64,000 nucleotides of DNA from Xenosphaeropsis pyriputrescens. Taxonomy: Eukaryota > Ascomycota > Leotiomycetes > Phacidiales > Phacidiaceae. Position numbers and translations under genes: made by a program. The stretch spans positions 186,001 to 250,000 of the forward strand of contig JAGKQE010000011.1 in assembly GCA_022609375.1 (NCBI GenBank). The letters are read 5' to 3'. Shown one piece after another: positions 1 to 11,542 of the stretch; position 1 is the first letter of the stretch; every line of letters starts with the position of its first letter. Under the pieces are notes generated by a model. The model ran no database searches, was not told where the DNA came from, and saw only the letters and a list, made by a program, of their open reading frames with translations.

Positions 1-3000
1 CCAATTCAATTCAACGATGTGGACGACGTATTGCATGCTGTACAGCCCATACCACAGTTTCGTTGCGCGGCCGTCATCGGCATCATCCAATTCCACGGAA
101 CCTTGAGCAAAGCGCCGAAGATGTCTGATAGTAAGGTAACTATCAGGACTGCCAAGGACGAGGCACCGGGATAATGTCACATCATGCCGAGAAGAGGTCG
201 GAACTTGACAAGTCAGAGGGGTAGGATGTCTAATCACTTGCAATCTTGCTCCGCGGCTACGCTTTAGTCTCCTCCATCCGCAACAGGGAGGACGAGGCGA
301 TGGCGATGCGTCTTTCTACTTGTACATACGTGCGCCGCCCCGTCGGCTCTGTTGGTTTGGGTGGAGCTGGAAGTGGGAGTGGAAGTGGAAGTGGAACTGG
401 AAGGGTCAACGAATTTATGGCGACGAAGGGAAGAAGTTACTCGTGGGTATATATTCTACAGTAAAATATCAATTGCTGTTTGATTATTTATACCCGTGAT
501 ACATAACAATCGTGAGCCGCGAAAGATTCATCATCTTTTCTATAGCCGTAGCCGTAGGTAGCCGTGGCCGTGCCCGTAGTCGTCGCTTTAGCCGTGAGTA
601 GAAATTTGTATGGGTATTCTAGGTGGGTAGGTTGAGGAATCCATTCATCTTCTACTTTAGTTCCAACGATAAGGGAAGCAGACTAGAGCCCAAGATGGCA
701 ATGCGATGAGTAGACGAAGGACGGGCGCGAGCGTGAGTTGCATATGAGAGTTGAGGGAGAGAGAGATGCTGGACTCGAGATAGATCAACTGGTGGTCTGT
801 TACGTTACCGCCAATCGAAGCCAAAACGACCGTGAACGAGTTCATCGTGAGATACGTATGTGCAGTATCGGATGTGCACGTTTTCACAGTATGGATGGGG
901 TGTAGGATGCAAGTGAATTGAGTTGGCAGTTCATAAGTACACACAAATACAGATAATATACATAATATACATGATACAGATAATATACAAGTACAAGTAC
1001 ATACACACTCATACTGCACGAGGTCGGCTCTTCAACCCACATGGCAGTCAACCTCCAGGGCTCTATCTTGTCTTGTGACATATCAAGATCTTCACTCCTC
1101 CAACACATACTGCCACATATGCATGCGAGTATCATGCTTGTTGCTTACCGACTAGAACACCGAACACGATATTCCTCTGGAAATACTTAGAACGCCGGAC
1201 CGATCAGCTCCTCGCTCATGTGTGTGCTGTATGTAATACGTGGATGATAAAGTCGGATTTGATACGGGAGCAAGCAAAGTTCATTTTTCCTTATTCCCAT
1301 TCTCATTCTCATTCTCATTTTCATGTTCATATTTCCCCCCTTTCTCTCTCCTTTCAATATCAAATCAAGGAATTCACACAATTAAACATACATATCTATC
1401 ATATGTATCCTATATAGATGGCATGTCTCCTCATTGTGATTCAATGGTCCAATGGTCCAATGGTCCCATCCAACACATTTGTTTTCTCTCCGAGCTTGTC
1501 TTTGTCTCTCTTTTATCTCCCGTCATAGTCATAGTCATAGTCACAGTCACAGTCACGATAATCTTGATAGAGTACCTACCATTGCTCCTCTCACCAACAA
1601 CTACCTAATACTCCGCTCTTGAGCTTCAAACCAGATTTCGCGTGAGTCTTCCCAAAAAGCAAAAGGTACTCTGCTCTCCGTACTGTAACCATCCCCCTGG
1701 TCGGCACTATCCCATATGGCGTGTATTGGTCCCTTACCACGAGGCCCTCACCCTGGAATACAATACGCCTCTCTAGGTCATCGCAACTCTCGTAACGACT
1801 GTGAGTAAAACCAAAGTCTCCATTATGCGCTGCACCTGGGTGGGAGTCGTTCGTGGTCCCTTATTAGTCGTTAGTCGTTAGTCGTTAGTGCTCGACTTCC
1901 CATGTTGTATTCATATCCATACCCCTCCCCCTTCAAAGCCCGATCTCGCCTTCAAGTACAAGTAGTCGCCCCCAATCATTCTGAAGCTTTGGCAGCGATT
2001 GGCATTCCTGGGATATATCGAGCAAGTCTGCAGCGTGGGATGTTTCCCCGAACGGGTCCCCTACTTTGCGGGACTCCATTCGTACTTACAGCCCAGTGTA
2101 TACATAGCTCAGTACAAGTACACTGCGGAGTAATCATGGCATGATTGGAATAGACATACTGTGCTGTGTAGAGTGCAAGTGAGTACGAGTACTTACTTGA
2201 AGCTATTCATATAGATCTACATAATACAAAGTGCTATTTGTATTTGTACTTGTATTTGTACTTGTATATGTACTTGTACTTGCACATACAGTAAACAACG
2301 CCGTCAAGTGTCTCTCTCTCTCTCTTTGTCCTGACCGGGACTGTCCCACGACGAATCCACCCCCTCACCCCTCCCCTACCCCTCTACCCCTCAACCCCTA
2401 CACATCTACAGGCCATACCCTACAAACCCACCGGTGCACGCCCTTCACGCCTAACTGCGAGTTAGTCTTCCCTAACTTTCCCTATCGAAGCATTGCGAAG
2501 CGGCGCAACGAGGGAAAAGTCCACCAAAACCTTGTTGTGATTTGAGAGAGCATTCCGATATTCCAGCATCAGCAGAGTAGCAGCGTCGTGGTTCTGGTCG
2601 ATGTCAGACGGTGCTGTTGGTACTATTGTATGGATAAGGCATGGATAGATCTGAGTCGAGCTCCGAGGAATCCAAGCATGACTGTACACGGCTCCATCGA
2701 ATCTCATGCATTGACATGTAACCATATCTGTCACTAGGTAAATGCTATCACTTCTGATGGGCGCTGCAGTCGGATGTAACTGATACTAACATCCTCCAGA
2801 GACCGACTAGAATATATTTCCACGTTTGAGTTCTCATTACTCATCCGTCAGTATCGTCTTATGTGATTCGGATTTATACTGGGACTATTTCCTCCTCCCC
2901 CATCGCCCGTTTCGTGCCCGCACAGTCTCCAATCCGTTTACTCCATATTCCCCATATCATTCTTTCGCTGGATGATGATCTCTGTCTATCATCGGATACA

Positions 3001-3125
3001 ATCTTCTCAGCAAAGAAACTAAAGTGACAGAAAACATCATAATATACCGGAAGAAGGAAAAGAGAAGGACGGAAGAAGAAAAGAAAAGAAAAGAAAAGAA
3101 AAGAAGAAAAGAAGCAAAGCCCACA
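1..3125. other. Gene-free upstream region with microsatellites
   Basis: I see no supportable gene here. The open frames are short and run through simple repeats. Visible repeats include GGAAGT-type hexamers at about 365-400, a TAGCCG series at 540-595, CATTCT copies at 1298-1320, TCATAG/TCACAG copies at about 1520-1558, GTCGTTA copies at 1865-1890, and a TTTGTACTTGTA series at 2236-2283. An AAAAG-rich purine tract at 3078-3110 lies just before the start codon of the C2H2 factor and is probably in its 5' leader. Confidence 0.6.
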
Positions 3126-6100
3126 ATGTCTTCCGGTAGCAGTTCCAGATCAGCCTCGGTATCATCGGCCTCACCTTCCGTGAGTGGGAAAAGCGACTCG
3201 GCTCCCAAGAAGAAGTTCGCATGTACTCACCCAAATTGTGGAAAATCGTTCTCAAGAAGTGAACATCTTCATCGCCATGCCTTGAATCACAAGGAAGGAA
3301 ACAACACTTGCACAAGATGCAGTGCCCATTTCAGGCGCCGGGATCTTTTGGGTATGTTTTATTATAACGAGGCTGTCCATATATTCCAAGCTTTTTTTTC
3401 TTTTTTCTTTTTCAAATGAAGAAGTTTTGACTGACTGTTCTCAATTCAGATCGTCATATGGCTAGACATAAGGAAAAGGACGACGAAGCCGGTGGAGAAG
3501 GATTGGGTGTGTTGGCAACGAGAAAAAGATTATGGCGCGATTCAGAGGGTAATATCGTCAACACCAGACGACCATATCGTCAGATTGGCGCAAAGCGAAG
3601 AAATACCGCCGCCGCCAACGAGAAGGCAAAGAATGAAGCAGCAGAGATCCATGCTTCTGCACCTCCCTCACCACCAAACTCAATTCCAAGTACAACGTCA
3701 AATACACAAGGTTCTGAACCAGTGCTGGCTGAACCCGAACCATTACATAGTGAATGGCCACCGTTGGAGGTCGATCCAATGCTCTCGAGCGGCGAGCACA
3801 GTGATAGTCTGGACTTTCTGTGCAATGCGAGTTGGGGGAGTCAGCCACAATTCCAGACTTTCATGGGTGCCACGGAAGACCTGCCATATGATGATATCTT
3901 CAAGCCAGACACTGGTGAGTTCCACAGTCATTGGTTCGACTCCTTGAGGTACTCAAACGAAGATAGCAATGTCCTTCAATGCTCCCTTTACAACCACGAG
4001 CTACTACAATTGGCTTTTCGATAAGGAATCCGACTCCCTAAGCATCGATGGCAGTCCCGTCCTCAGAGCCCCCTCACCCGCTGCGGGCTCTTCCAAAACC
4101 GATTCCCGTCAAAATATACCCAGAAGTACAGATTACTCGAGCATCACCAATCTGCCCGCCGACTTGATTCGTCAAAGAGAAGCGGCTTTGGATCTCTACA
4201 ATGTCGAGCATGGATCTTCTAGCTCTGCTGATGATGTCCCTTCCATCCTAGCCAGCATGCACATGCAAAATAATCCCAACGCCCTTTTCTCTCAGGACAG
4301 CCAAAATTTATTCCTGGAGCGGGGACATGACATGGTAGAGTTTGGATACCAGAATGTCACACAAACACCCAGTAACTTCCTCCCCACCGTTCCCGAAGCA
4401 AAATCTGCGGCCATCGAGTCTTCTCCTAACAAAGCTGTTGGTTCCAGTGTCTCTTCCTCTGCAAGAAGTCCGAACTCGTCCATCTCTCGTCACTTAGGTA
4501 ATCACGGTTATACCAACACCTCCATGACCTCCCGAGTCTCGACTCCTCCCGAATATCGATGTGCATCGATTGCCAGTCATACACCGCCGGATTCATATGT
4601 TGCTAGAGAGAGTTCAAGACTGCCAACTATCACCGTAGAAGCTCGAGATAATCTCATGCGCGTTATCAGTCAACAGCAACCTACGAAACCGGATGGATCT
4701 GGGATTGCTCCTTCGGATCCATTGTTGTCTCTGAGCTCCTTGCAGCATTATAGCGATCTATTCTTTACTCGTTTCAACTCGTCATATCCTCTCCTTCACC
4801 AGGCTACCTTCATCCCAAACAATGTCCATCCGTATCTCTTGATGTCTGTTGTTCTGTTAGGAGCTACTTACAGCGACAAGGAGGCACATTTGCTGGCGGT
4901 TTGTGTACATGATATTATGAGACCCCTCATTCATTCTAGCAAGGATTTCAGCACGCGACCGAGACTGTGGATGTTGCAAACTATTTTGTTGGTTGAGTGT
5001 TTCGGAAAAAGTAGAGCGGGTGAGAAACAACATGATATGTCGCATTTATACCATGGCCTTCTTATCAAGTAAGTTTCATGATCAACCTTCACACTTGAAA
5101 ACTGTAATCTAACATGTCGTAGTCTCATAAGAAGAAGTGATTGTCAGAGTGCATCCATTCCCGCATACAATTCAAGCGTTCATGATCTTGACGAATACTG
5201 GCTCCTTTCTATCGAAGCCGAGCAGAAGAGAAGGTAATATATTCTTTCCCAACAATATGAATACGACACTAATTAGTCTATAGATTAGCACTGCTTTGCT
5301 TTATGTGGGATACACAGCATGCAGTCCTCTTCTCACAATCTCTGTGCATGAATGCGAGCGAACTCAAGCTGACACTTCCTTGGGATCCTGCCATCTGGAA
5401 TGCCCCGAGCGCATCCTCATGGCTCAGCCTCAGCCAAATCACCCCCAGGCCACCCCAGTACCTCTCAGTGCTAAAGATGTACACAAATCCAACATCCACC
5501 AGACCGCCCGTAACCCTCAATGCGCTTTCGCGGGTCCTTATCCTCCACGGTCTCATGTCCGTATCTTGGGATCTCAACCGCCGCGACCAAACATCGCTCG
5601 GACTGGCCGTCAACAAAGAGCTTCCTTGGCAGCAACGTATCTCGCACTGTTACGAAGCATGGCGCAGTGATTTTGAAAACTACACAACAAAAGTTCTAAA
5701 CGCCCTCTCTTTCTCTCCAAGCGCACAGTCCAAATTCCGCCGCTTCTCAGTCGCCAACCTAGCTATCCACCACACGGCCCAACTAATCCTCAACGTCGAC
5801 ATCATCGACCTGCAGATATTTGCCGGCGCAAAGCACATCACCGGCCGGCCCGTCACGGGCGTCGATCGCGAGCGCTCCAAGGCCAGGATCGACACGTGGG
5901 TGCGTGACGAGCGCCCAAAGGCTTGTAAGGCCGCCTGGCATGCTGCACGCCTGTTCCGCGATGGTGTCCGCAAGCTGGAGGCGTGGGGCGTCGACGAGAT
6001 GTTTCACTACCCGTGGTGTCTGTACCTGTCGACGCTCGTGTGCTACGTGCTGTGTGTGAAGGCGCAGGAGGGTGCATGGATTGAGAATGCGTTTGTGCAC

Positions 6101-6418
6101 CCCGACTCGGCGCGCAACGTGGGGCGGATGTGCGAGCGTAATGAGAACGGTGATGCGGTGGAGGGCGGACGCGTCCGGGTCGAGATCGAGGATGCGGATG
6201 ATGAGGATGGCGATTGGGATAGTAAGGCGGAGATGAATGCGCTTATCAGTTCTATGACGCGCTTGGAGCCCAAGACTGGCTTTGAGGTCGATATGTGGAG
6301 GGTTGCGCGCAAATTCAAGACGGGCGGGCTGGTTAGGTGTTTGGTGAGGCATTTGGGTACGATTCGGTGGGCGGTGGTTAGGGAGGGCATGATTGTGCTC
6401 AGGGACTTGGAGAAGTAA
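3126..6418 (+). CDS. C2H2 zinc-finger transcription factor with fungal-specific regulatory domain
   Basis: This encodes a predicted nuclear DNA-binding regulator of 1012 residues. Exons are 3126-3351, 3450-3914, 3967-5068, 5123-5233 and 5284-6418; each junction is GT..AG and keeps frame. Two N-terminal C2H2 fingers are clear: C33/C38/H51/H55 and C62/C65/H78/H82. The first intron falls inside finger 2, and its removal restores the last two histidines. A serine-rich tail precedes the fingers. The middle is low-complexity. From about residue 480 the sequence resembles the fungal-specific transcription factor domain (Fungal_trans type), with alternating helical hydrophobic stretches and a LIRRSDC segment. 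An acidic segment lies near the C-terminus, around 6180-6235. This finger plus Fungal_trans architecture is common in Pezizomycotina. The targets cannot be told from sequence. ATG 3126 is the only in-frame ATG start; upstream in-frame sequence lacks one. Confidence 0.92.
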
Positions 6419-6826
6419 TTGGGGGATTTTGTTTTGATGTCTGTATGAATTAATGATAATGATGTGTTCTTGCATGCAGTTTTTGATGGTCTATCTCATA
6501 CTCGTTTCTCTTAAACTTTACAATCGATTGTTGTGGATTGTATATCTGTTCATGAGATACCTGTATGTAGCTGTTTTATGTGTTAGTCAATTGGGAGGTT
6601 TTCATATGAAGAACAGTAGATCATTTCTGTATAGTCAGTTAATTGAAGTGGCTAATGCACTGAGGTGGAAAATGTTTAACCTGATGGGTTAAGAGTTGAT
6701 CGTTCAAGAGTAACTAGTTTTCCAGAAACATCACTTGATAAGGATTGTTCAATCAATTTAGGGAAGTTTAATGAATCGAAAGCAGTCAAGTCCATCAAGG
6801 TTCATACCTGGAAGTTTCTTATTGAT
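6419..6826. other. Convergent intergenic spacer
   Basis: This AT-rich spacer of about 400 bp lies between the converging C2H2 factor and the M20 hydrolase. It presumably holds both 3' untranslated regions. I see no gene, RNA or repeat in it. Confidence 0.5.
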
Positions 6827-8254
6827 TCACTTTTTCATCGTCTCCCGCCATTCCTTTGTGACCTTCTCCAAGAGCCCCTTTCTCACCAAAACTTCACATC
6901 CCGTCGCTGCCAATGCCTTGCCTACTTTCAACGCCCTCACAAAACTCTCCTCCGTCCTCGACGCCCCCGTAAACCCTGGAGTGTGCGGTCCATTACCCGG
7001 ACTCCTGATGGCAAACCCAACATTCAAACTCGGCATAGCATAACTGATATCTCCCTGGTCCGTCGAGGCCTGCGTTTGCCCAGCCCCATAATCCACCTCA
7101 GGCTCCTTGATTGCACCACCGAGCCTGTTGGAAAATTCTCTATACACGGCGCCCAGGGCAAAGTTCGGCACATGGTCTTTGTAAGACATGTCGTGCGTAA
7201 GCTTGTAAGTACAGCCCGTACCCAACGCCCCAGCCTGAAAGCACGCCTCAACCTTCTTCAGCAGCTCCTCGAGCCTCCCAGCGGTGTTAGACCTCACAAT
7301 AAACACCCCCGCCGTATAAGCATGGATGATATTCGGTGCAAGCCCGCCATTAGTGATATGGCCCTGGATGACATCGCCCGGCATAGTCTGCTGCCTGAGC
7401 GTACTGAGCGCCGCATACGCATTGACGAGCGCATCCAGGGCGTTCCGGCCCTCCCACGGCGCCGCGGCCGCGTGCGCGGCCCTGCCGAAGTACTCGACGC
7501 GGAAGCGCGTGTACGCCGCCGTGCGCATCAGCGCCGTGTCGATCACGATGCCCGGGTGCGAGATCAGCGACATGTCGACCCGCCGCTCGCGGTACGCGCC
7601 CGCCTCGAGCAGCTTGATCTTGCCGCCGCCCCCTTCTTCCGCCGGCGTCCCGAAGAGAATCACTTTGCCGGGTACTTGCTTCACGTCCATGCTGGCGCCG
7701 ATGGCCAGGGCCGCTGATACGGAGGCCATGGCTATGAGGTTGTGGCCGCAGGCGTGCCCGATCTCGGGGAGGGCATCTGTGTAGCTGTCAATAAATACAG
7801 TCTCTCTTCGGGTATATTTTTGTTTACTGCTGTAAGAGTTGACTATACAAATAAAGATAGAACACATACCATATTCGGCGTTTAGGGAGATCACGGGACC
7901 GGGCCGTCCACTATCATATTCGGCGATGAACGCTGTATCAACTCCATAGCAAGCAGGTATGACTTTCCACCCTTTTCTCGTGCTCATGAATCTCGTGAGC
8001 GTCTCATGCGCAATTTTCTCCTGATAATTGAGCTCGGGGTTGTCATGAATCTTGAGGTTGACTGGCGCCAGAAGATCATGGAGATCATCAACATACTGGG
8101 AGACGAAATCCAAGATTTGCGTCTGAGACGGCGAAGACTCAATCTCCTGTCCGACGAAAATATAGCCGTCTTCCTCACGAAGTTCCAAGTCCAGCATGCT
8201 GATTTCGTTGCTGTCGTCGTCGCCCAAAATCCACGATCGTCCGCGTGTTATCAT
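6827..8254 (-). CDS. M20-family metallo-amidohydrolase (aminoacylase/peptidase-like)
   Basis: This is a cytosolic-type M20 hydrolase of 444 residues that cleaves an amide bond, probably in an N-acyl amino acid or small peptide. Exons on the minus strand run 8254-7870 and 7776-6827. Removing the 93-nt intron restores the family motif EYDALPEIGHACGHN at about residues 127-141, whose Asp, His, Cys and His are the usual metal-site signature. Downstream are PAEEGGGGK, with the Glu-Glu pair of the catalytic base, a FGRAAHAAA segment of the dimerisation domain, and a C-terminal SLNVGFAIRSPGNGPHTPGF region. The first 45 residues are not conserved-looking, and ATG 8191 is an alternative start; the open frame upstream of 8254 has no ATG. 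It is divergently transcribed from a Dal5-like carrier, which suggests uptake and hydrolysis of the same substrate. The substrate is unknown. Confidence 0.88.
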   Translation of the reverse strand: MITRGRSWILGDDDSNEISMLDLELREEDGYIFVGQEIESSPSQTQILDFVSQYVDDLHDLLAPVNLKIHDNPELNYQEKIAHETLTRFMSTRKGWKVIPACYGVDTAFIAEYDSGRPGPVISLNAEYGMCSIFICIVNSYSSKQKYTRRETVFIDSYTDALPEIGHACGHNLIAMASVSAALAIGASMDVKQVPGKVILFGTPAEEGGGGKIKLLEAGAYRERRVDMSLISHPGIVIDTALMRTAAYTRFRVEYFGRAAHAAAAPWEGRNALDALVNAYAALSTLRQQTMPGDVIQGHITNGGLAPNIIHAYTAGVFIVRSNTAGRLEELLKKVEACFQAGALGTGCTYKLTHDMSYKDHVPNFALGAVYREFSNRLGGAIKEPEVDYGAGQTQASTDQGDISYAMPSLNVGFAIRSPGNGPHTPGFTGASRTEESFVRALKVGKALAATGCEVLVRKGLLEKVTKEWRETMKK

Positions 8255-9159
8255 TGCCACATATTGTCGGGTAAAGGCCGTTGGGCGCCGTGTCGTTGTT
8301 GCATTCGCAATTCCGCCGTCACCTCTTGCGCCGCGGCCAGTTGCACTCCCGCTGTAGATAGACTGCCGCCACGAAAGCTCCGAACGGCATGCGGCGTGCG
8401 AGATATCATTGGGTCGAAGAGCCGATCCCTCTTCGGCACTTGTTGATAAGCAGGTATGGGCAATCGGAGTACTGACTTGAGCTCTCGACTCTCATGCCAT
8501 GAGGATTTCCACTTTTTCAACTGAACTCCTTATCGTCGACGGTTCTGGCAGATCTTAGGGACTGTACTTATTCGCCCTGTCCTTGACTGCGTTGTAACGT
8601 GCCATGCCTGTTCCCCAATCCTCGTGATCACTAGGGACCATAATGGAGAGTCCGTGTTCTACGACCCTGTTATGAGATCGATACGATATCGCAGAAAAGT
8701 ATGATGATCACGCTGAAGTATTACCTTTGACAGCAGTGATTGCAAACACGGTACTGGCTAACTTGATAACCTTCACCAATAAGCGCTCTCAATACCTTCA
8801 GACATGGCTCTTGATAAATATATTGCGTCGAATGAATCTTTGGCCGAGGCTCTGATAACTAACTATGGTTTACCGATTTCTTTGCGTTGACGAGATTGAA
8901 ACAGGGTCACAGAACAAACGTCCCATTCCGCATCGATGTGTTATCAGATTCCAATCACAAGGGCCCATAATGGTCCGGACCGATCAAGATGTTTCTATCA
9001 AAGACCTGGATAATTGGTTAGACTGGCCCGAGGTGAATCACAGCTGCAGCTTCACCTAGATACCCAGTGGATTAAAGATCGGCATACTCCTCCCAACAAT
9101 CGGTGCTGCCATTACGGAGACGACGCCGTTGATATCCTATGAATTGTGAATTCGCCAAC
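8255..9159. promoter_or_regulatory. Divergent promoter with several GATA sites
   Basis: This region separates the M20 hydrolase (minus) from the MFS carrier (plus). GATAA cores are visible at 8765-8769, 8813-8817, 8854-8858 and 9009-9013. Reverse-orientation cores lie at 8529-8534 (CTTATC) and 8941-8945 (TTATC). In ascomycetes, clusters of such sites are bound by AreA/NIT2-type GATA factors under poor nitrogen supply. Nitrogen-regulated co-expression of the two genes is an inference. No gene was found inside. Confidence 0.45.
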
Positions 9160-11175
9160 ATGTCCAACTATACCACAGATAAGCAACCGGCCGCTGTAAC
9201 GAGTGTCCCAGAAGCCGGTGCTGATACGGAGAAGAATGTTGCTAAGGACGGTGCTTCGAAGAAATTTGAACTTCACCTGGATGATGAGACGGGCGAATTG
9301 GCCGTTCAGGCCTTGACGAGCGAGGAAGCCGATCCGGTCGTTGCGAAACGCGTGCTGAGGAAGATTGATTTGTACATTTTGCCATTTATGTGCATTACTT
9401 ATGGTGAAGACAATGAAAAAATGGTGGTCTCCAATATGCTGATGATGATGATAATCTAGGACTTCAATTCCTCGACAAGACGGGACTGTCATATTCGTCG
9501 GTCTTCGGCTTACGGACGGACAATCACCTCGTAGGGCAGCAATATTCATGGGCCAGGTGATTATTTTGATCTTGAAGGCTTTTGGAGATTTGACTAAAGT
9601 CTGAAAACAGCTCGATTTTCTACTTCGGATACCTGATTGCTGAATATCCTGGGGTCAACCTCCTTCAAAGATTCCCGGTAGCGAAATTCTTGGGAATCAA
9701 TATTATTGCGTGGGCCAGCATCTTGATGATCACGGCATCGTGTTCCTCTTTTGCTGGTCTTGCTACTGTTCGTTTCTTCCTTGGAATTTTCGAATCTACG
9801 ATTTCTCCTGGTTTTGTCCTCATCACTTCGACCTGGTGGACAAGACAAGAGCAGGCAAGCCGGTCTGCACTCTGGGTAAGTTGTTATGAGAAGTTCAAAC
9901 TATATCAAGGTCGTGCGACTTTCCAAGCGCTCGATTATAGAATTTGGATGACTATAGGGGGATGGAAGTATGCTATGACGACCGAACACCACTGACAGAA
10001 TATTAGATCTCCTGCCTTGGAATATTTGGTACCATCGGAGGATTATTGACCTTTGGAATTGGCCACATATCCGGTAGCCTTCACCCTTGGAAATACATCT
10101 TCCTCATCCTAGGTGCAATCACTATTGCGTAAGAACCCCTGATCCTGATACCGTTCAACAATCTTTCTGAATGGGGAACTAGATGGGGAGTGGCCTTCAT
10201 TCTTGTAGTTCCAGACAGCCCAGCAACAGCCAGCTGGCTCACAGAAGAAGAAAAGGTCGTTGCAGTGCAACGAGTGATCGAGAACAAGACCGGAACGTGA
10301 GCAGACCCTCCCAGATTCCCGATTCCCACCTAACACCAGCAGAAAATCCTCGACTTTCGTAAAAGCCCAAATGATAGAAGCCCTAACGGACTCCAAAATC
10401 ATCCTCCTAACTCTCATCTCCTTCGTCAATGCCCTTCCCTCAGGCGGCCTAAGTGTAACTCAACCCCAGTGCCTTCCCAACACAACCTAACGCGTCAACA
10501 GTTCGGCTCCATCATAATCACCGGCCTGGGCTTCACCAACATCGAAGCCACCCTCATGAACATACCGCTCTCGGCCATCCAAGCCATCCTAACCCTCTCA
10601 GCGGGCCACCTACAATCGCACCTCCCGAACGCACGCCTACACCTCGCCTCGCTCGCCATGATCCCGCCCATCATCGGCACCCTCCTCATCAACCAGCTGC
10701 ACGACACGCACCGGTGGGGCCGCCTGGTGGGAGTGTGGCTGCTGGCCGGCTACCCGGTCGGCTTCATGGCGCTGCTGTCGCTCATGGCCGTCAACATCGC
10801 CGGCAGCACCAAGAGGACCACCGCCAGCGCCATGGTCTTCGTCGCCTACTGCGTCGGCCAGATCGTCGGCCCCCAGTGCTTCCGCGCCGCCCAGTACCCC
10901 GCCTACCGCGACGGCATCAGCGCCATGCTCGTGAGCTTCGTGTTGAATCTGCTGTTCAATCAGCTTTTGCGCTTTTTGTATGTGCGTGAGAATGCCCGCA
11001 GGGATGCGGCGTTGGTGGGGAGGGGTGAGGGGGAGGTTGCGGCGTTGAAGGAGGAGAGTCGCGTGCAGGGGTTTGAGAACGTGACGGATATCCAGAATGT
11101 GAGTTGCCTGTTGGGAGGTGTAGTGAGTTGAGCTAGTACTGACGAGCGCAGGTCTTCTTCAGATATGTAGTTTGA
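9160..11175 (+). CDS. MFS transporter, Dal5-like anion:cation symporter family
   Basis: This encodes a plasma-membrane permease of the allantoate/ureidosuccinate/dipeptide (Dal5-type) group, 524 residues from ATG 9160; in-frame ATG 9139 would add seven. Eight exons: 9160-9403, 9460-9556, 9611-9875, 10007-10128, 10183-10296, 10343-10454, 10502-11098 and 11152-11175. The joined frame reads through family landmarks: KRVLRKIDLYILPFM at the first membrane helix, GLQFLDKTGLSYSSVFGL, AEYPGVNLLQRFPVAKF, SPGFVLITSTWWTRQEQ, and FGSIIITGLGF after the loop. It ends FFRYVV, as many Dal5-like proteins end in an FRYV-type tail. Eight exons is a lot for this window. The short last exon rests on that tail and a good acceptor. 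Its neighbour and the shared GATA-rich promoter suggest a nitrogen-scavenging role. The substrate cannot be assigned. Confidence 0.87.
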
Positions 11176-11542
11176 TGCAACAGCCATTGGGATTATTTTA
11201 TGGCCCACAGTCTTAGCGATTCATACAATTGTTCTCCCCAACATGATTGTTTTGTTCAGATAGATCGTTCTGTGAATCTTACTTACCTTAACCCTCATGT
11301 TTATTCTATGTGCCCTGATCCTCTGACTGACAACTAGATTGGTTCACTGAGGATTTTTCGAGTGTCTGGGTAATCTTACGGGGGTAGCAAAGAAATGTTT
11401 AGATTCTACACAATACAAAAAAAGAAGCGCTTCGCATCTATGCTAACGTCTAGTGTACTTTGAGCTCTAACAATACGCTATGAAACGCGAGTGACAATGA
11501 AACAAAACGCCAATCTGAAATAGATGAACCAGGCATCTCTCC
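11176..11542. other. Convergent intergenic spacer
   Basis: This spacer of about 370 bp lies between the converging MFS carrier and FAD oxidoreductase. It is AT-rich and holds no recognisable gene or repeat. It likely contains the two 3' untranslated regions. Confidence 0.5.

Noticed and set aside
5783..6475. 230-codon minus-strand frame in the last exon of the C2H2 factor
   Set aside because: Antisense shadow of a GC-rich coding exon; no recognisable domain.
6983..7717. 244-codon plus-strand frame opposite the M20 hydrolase
   Set aside because: It is an Arg-rich antisense reading of a GC-rich exon. The minus strand carries the metal-site motifs.
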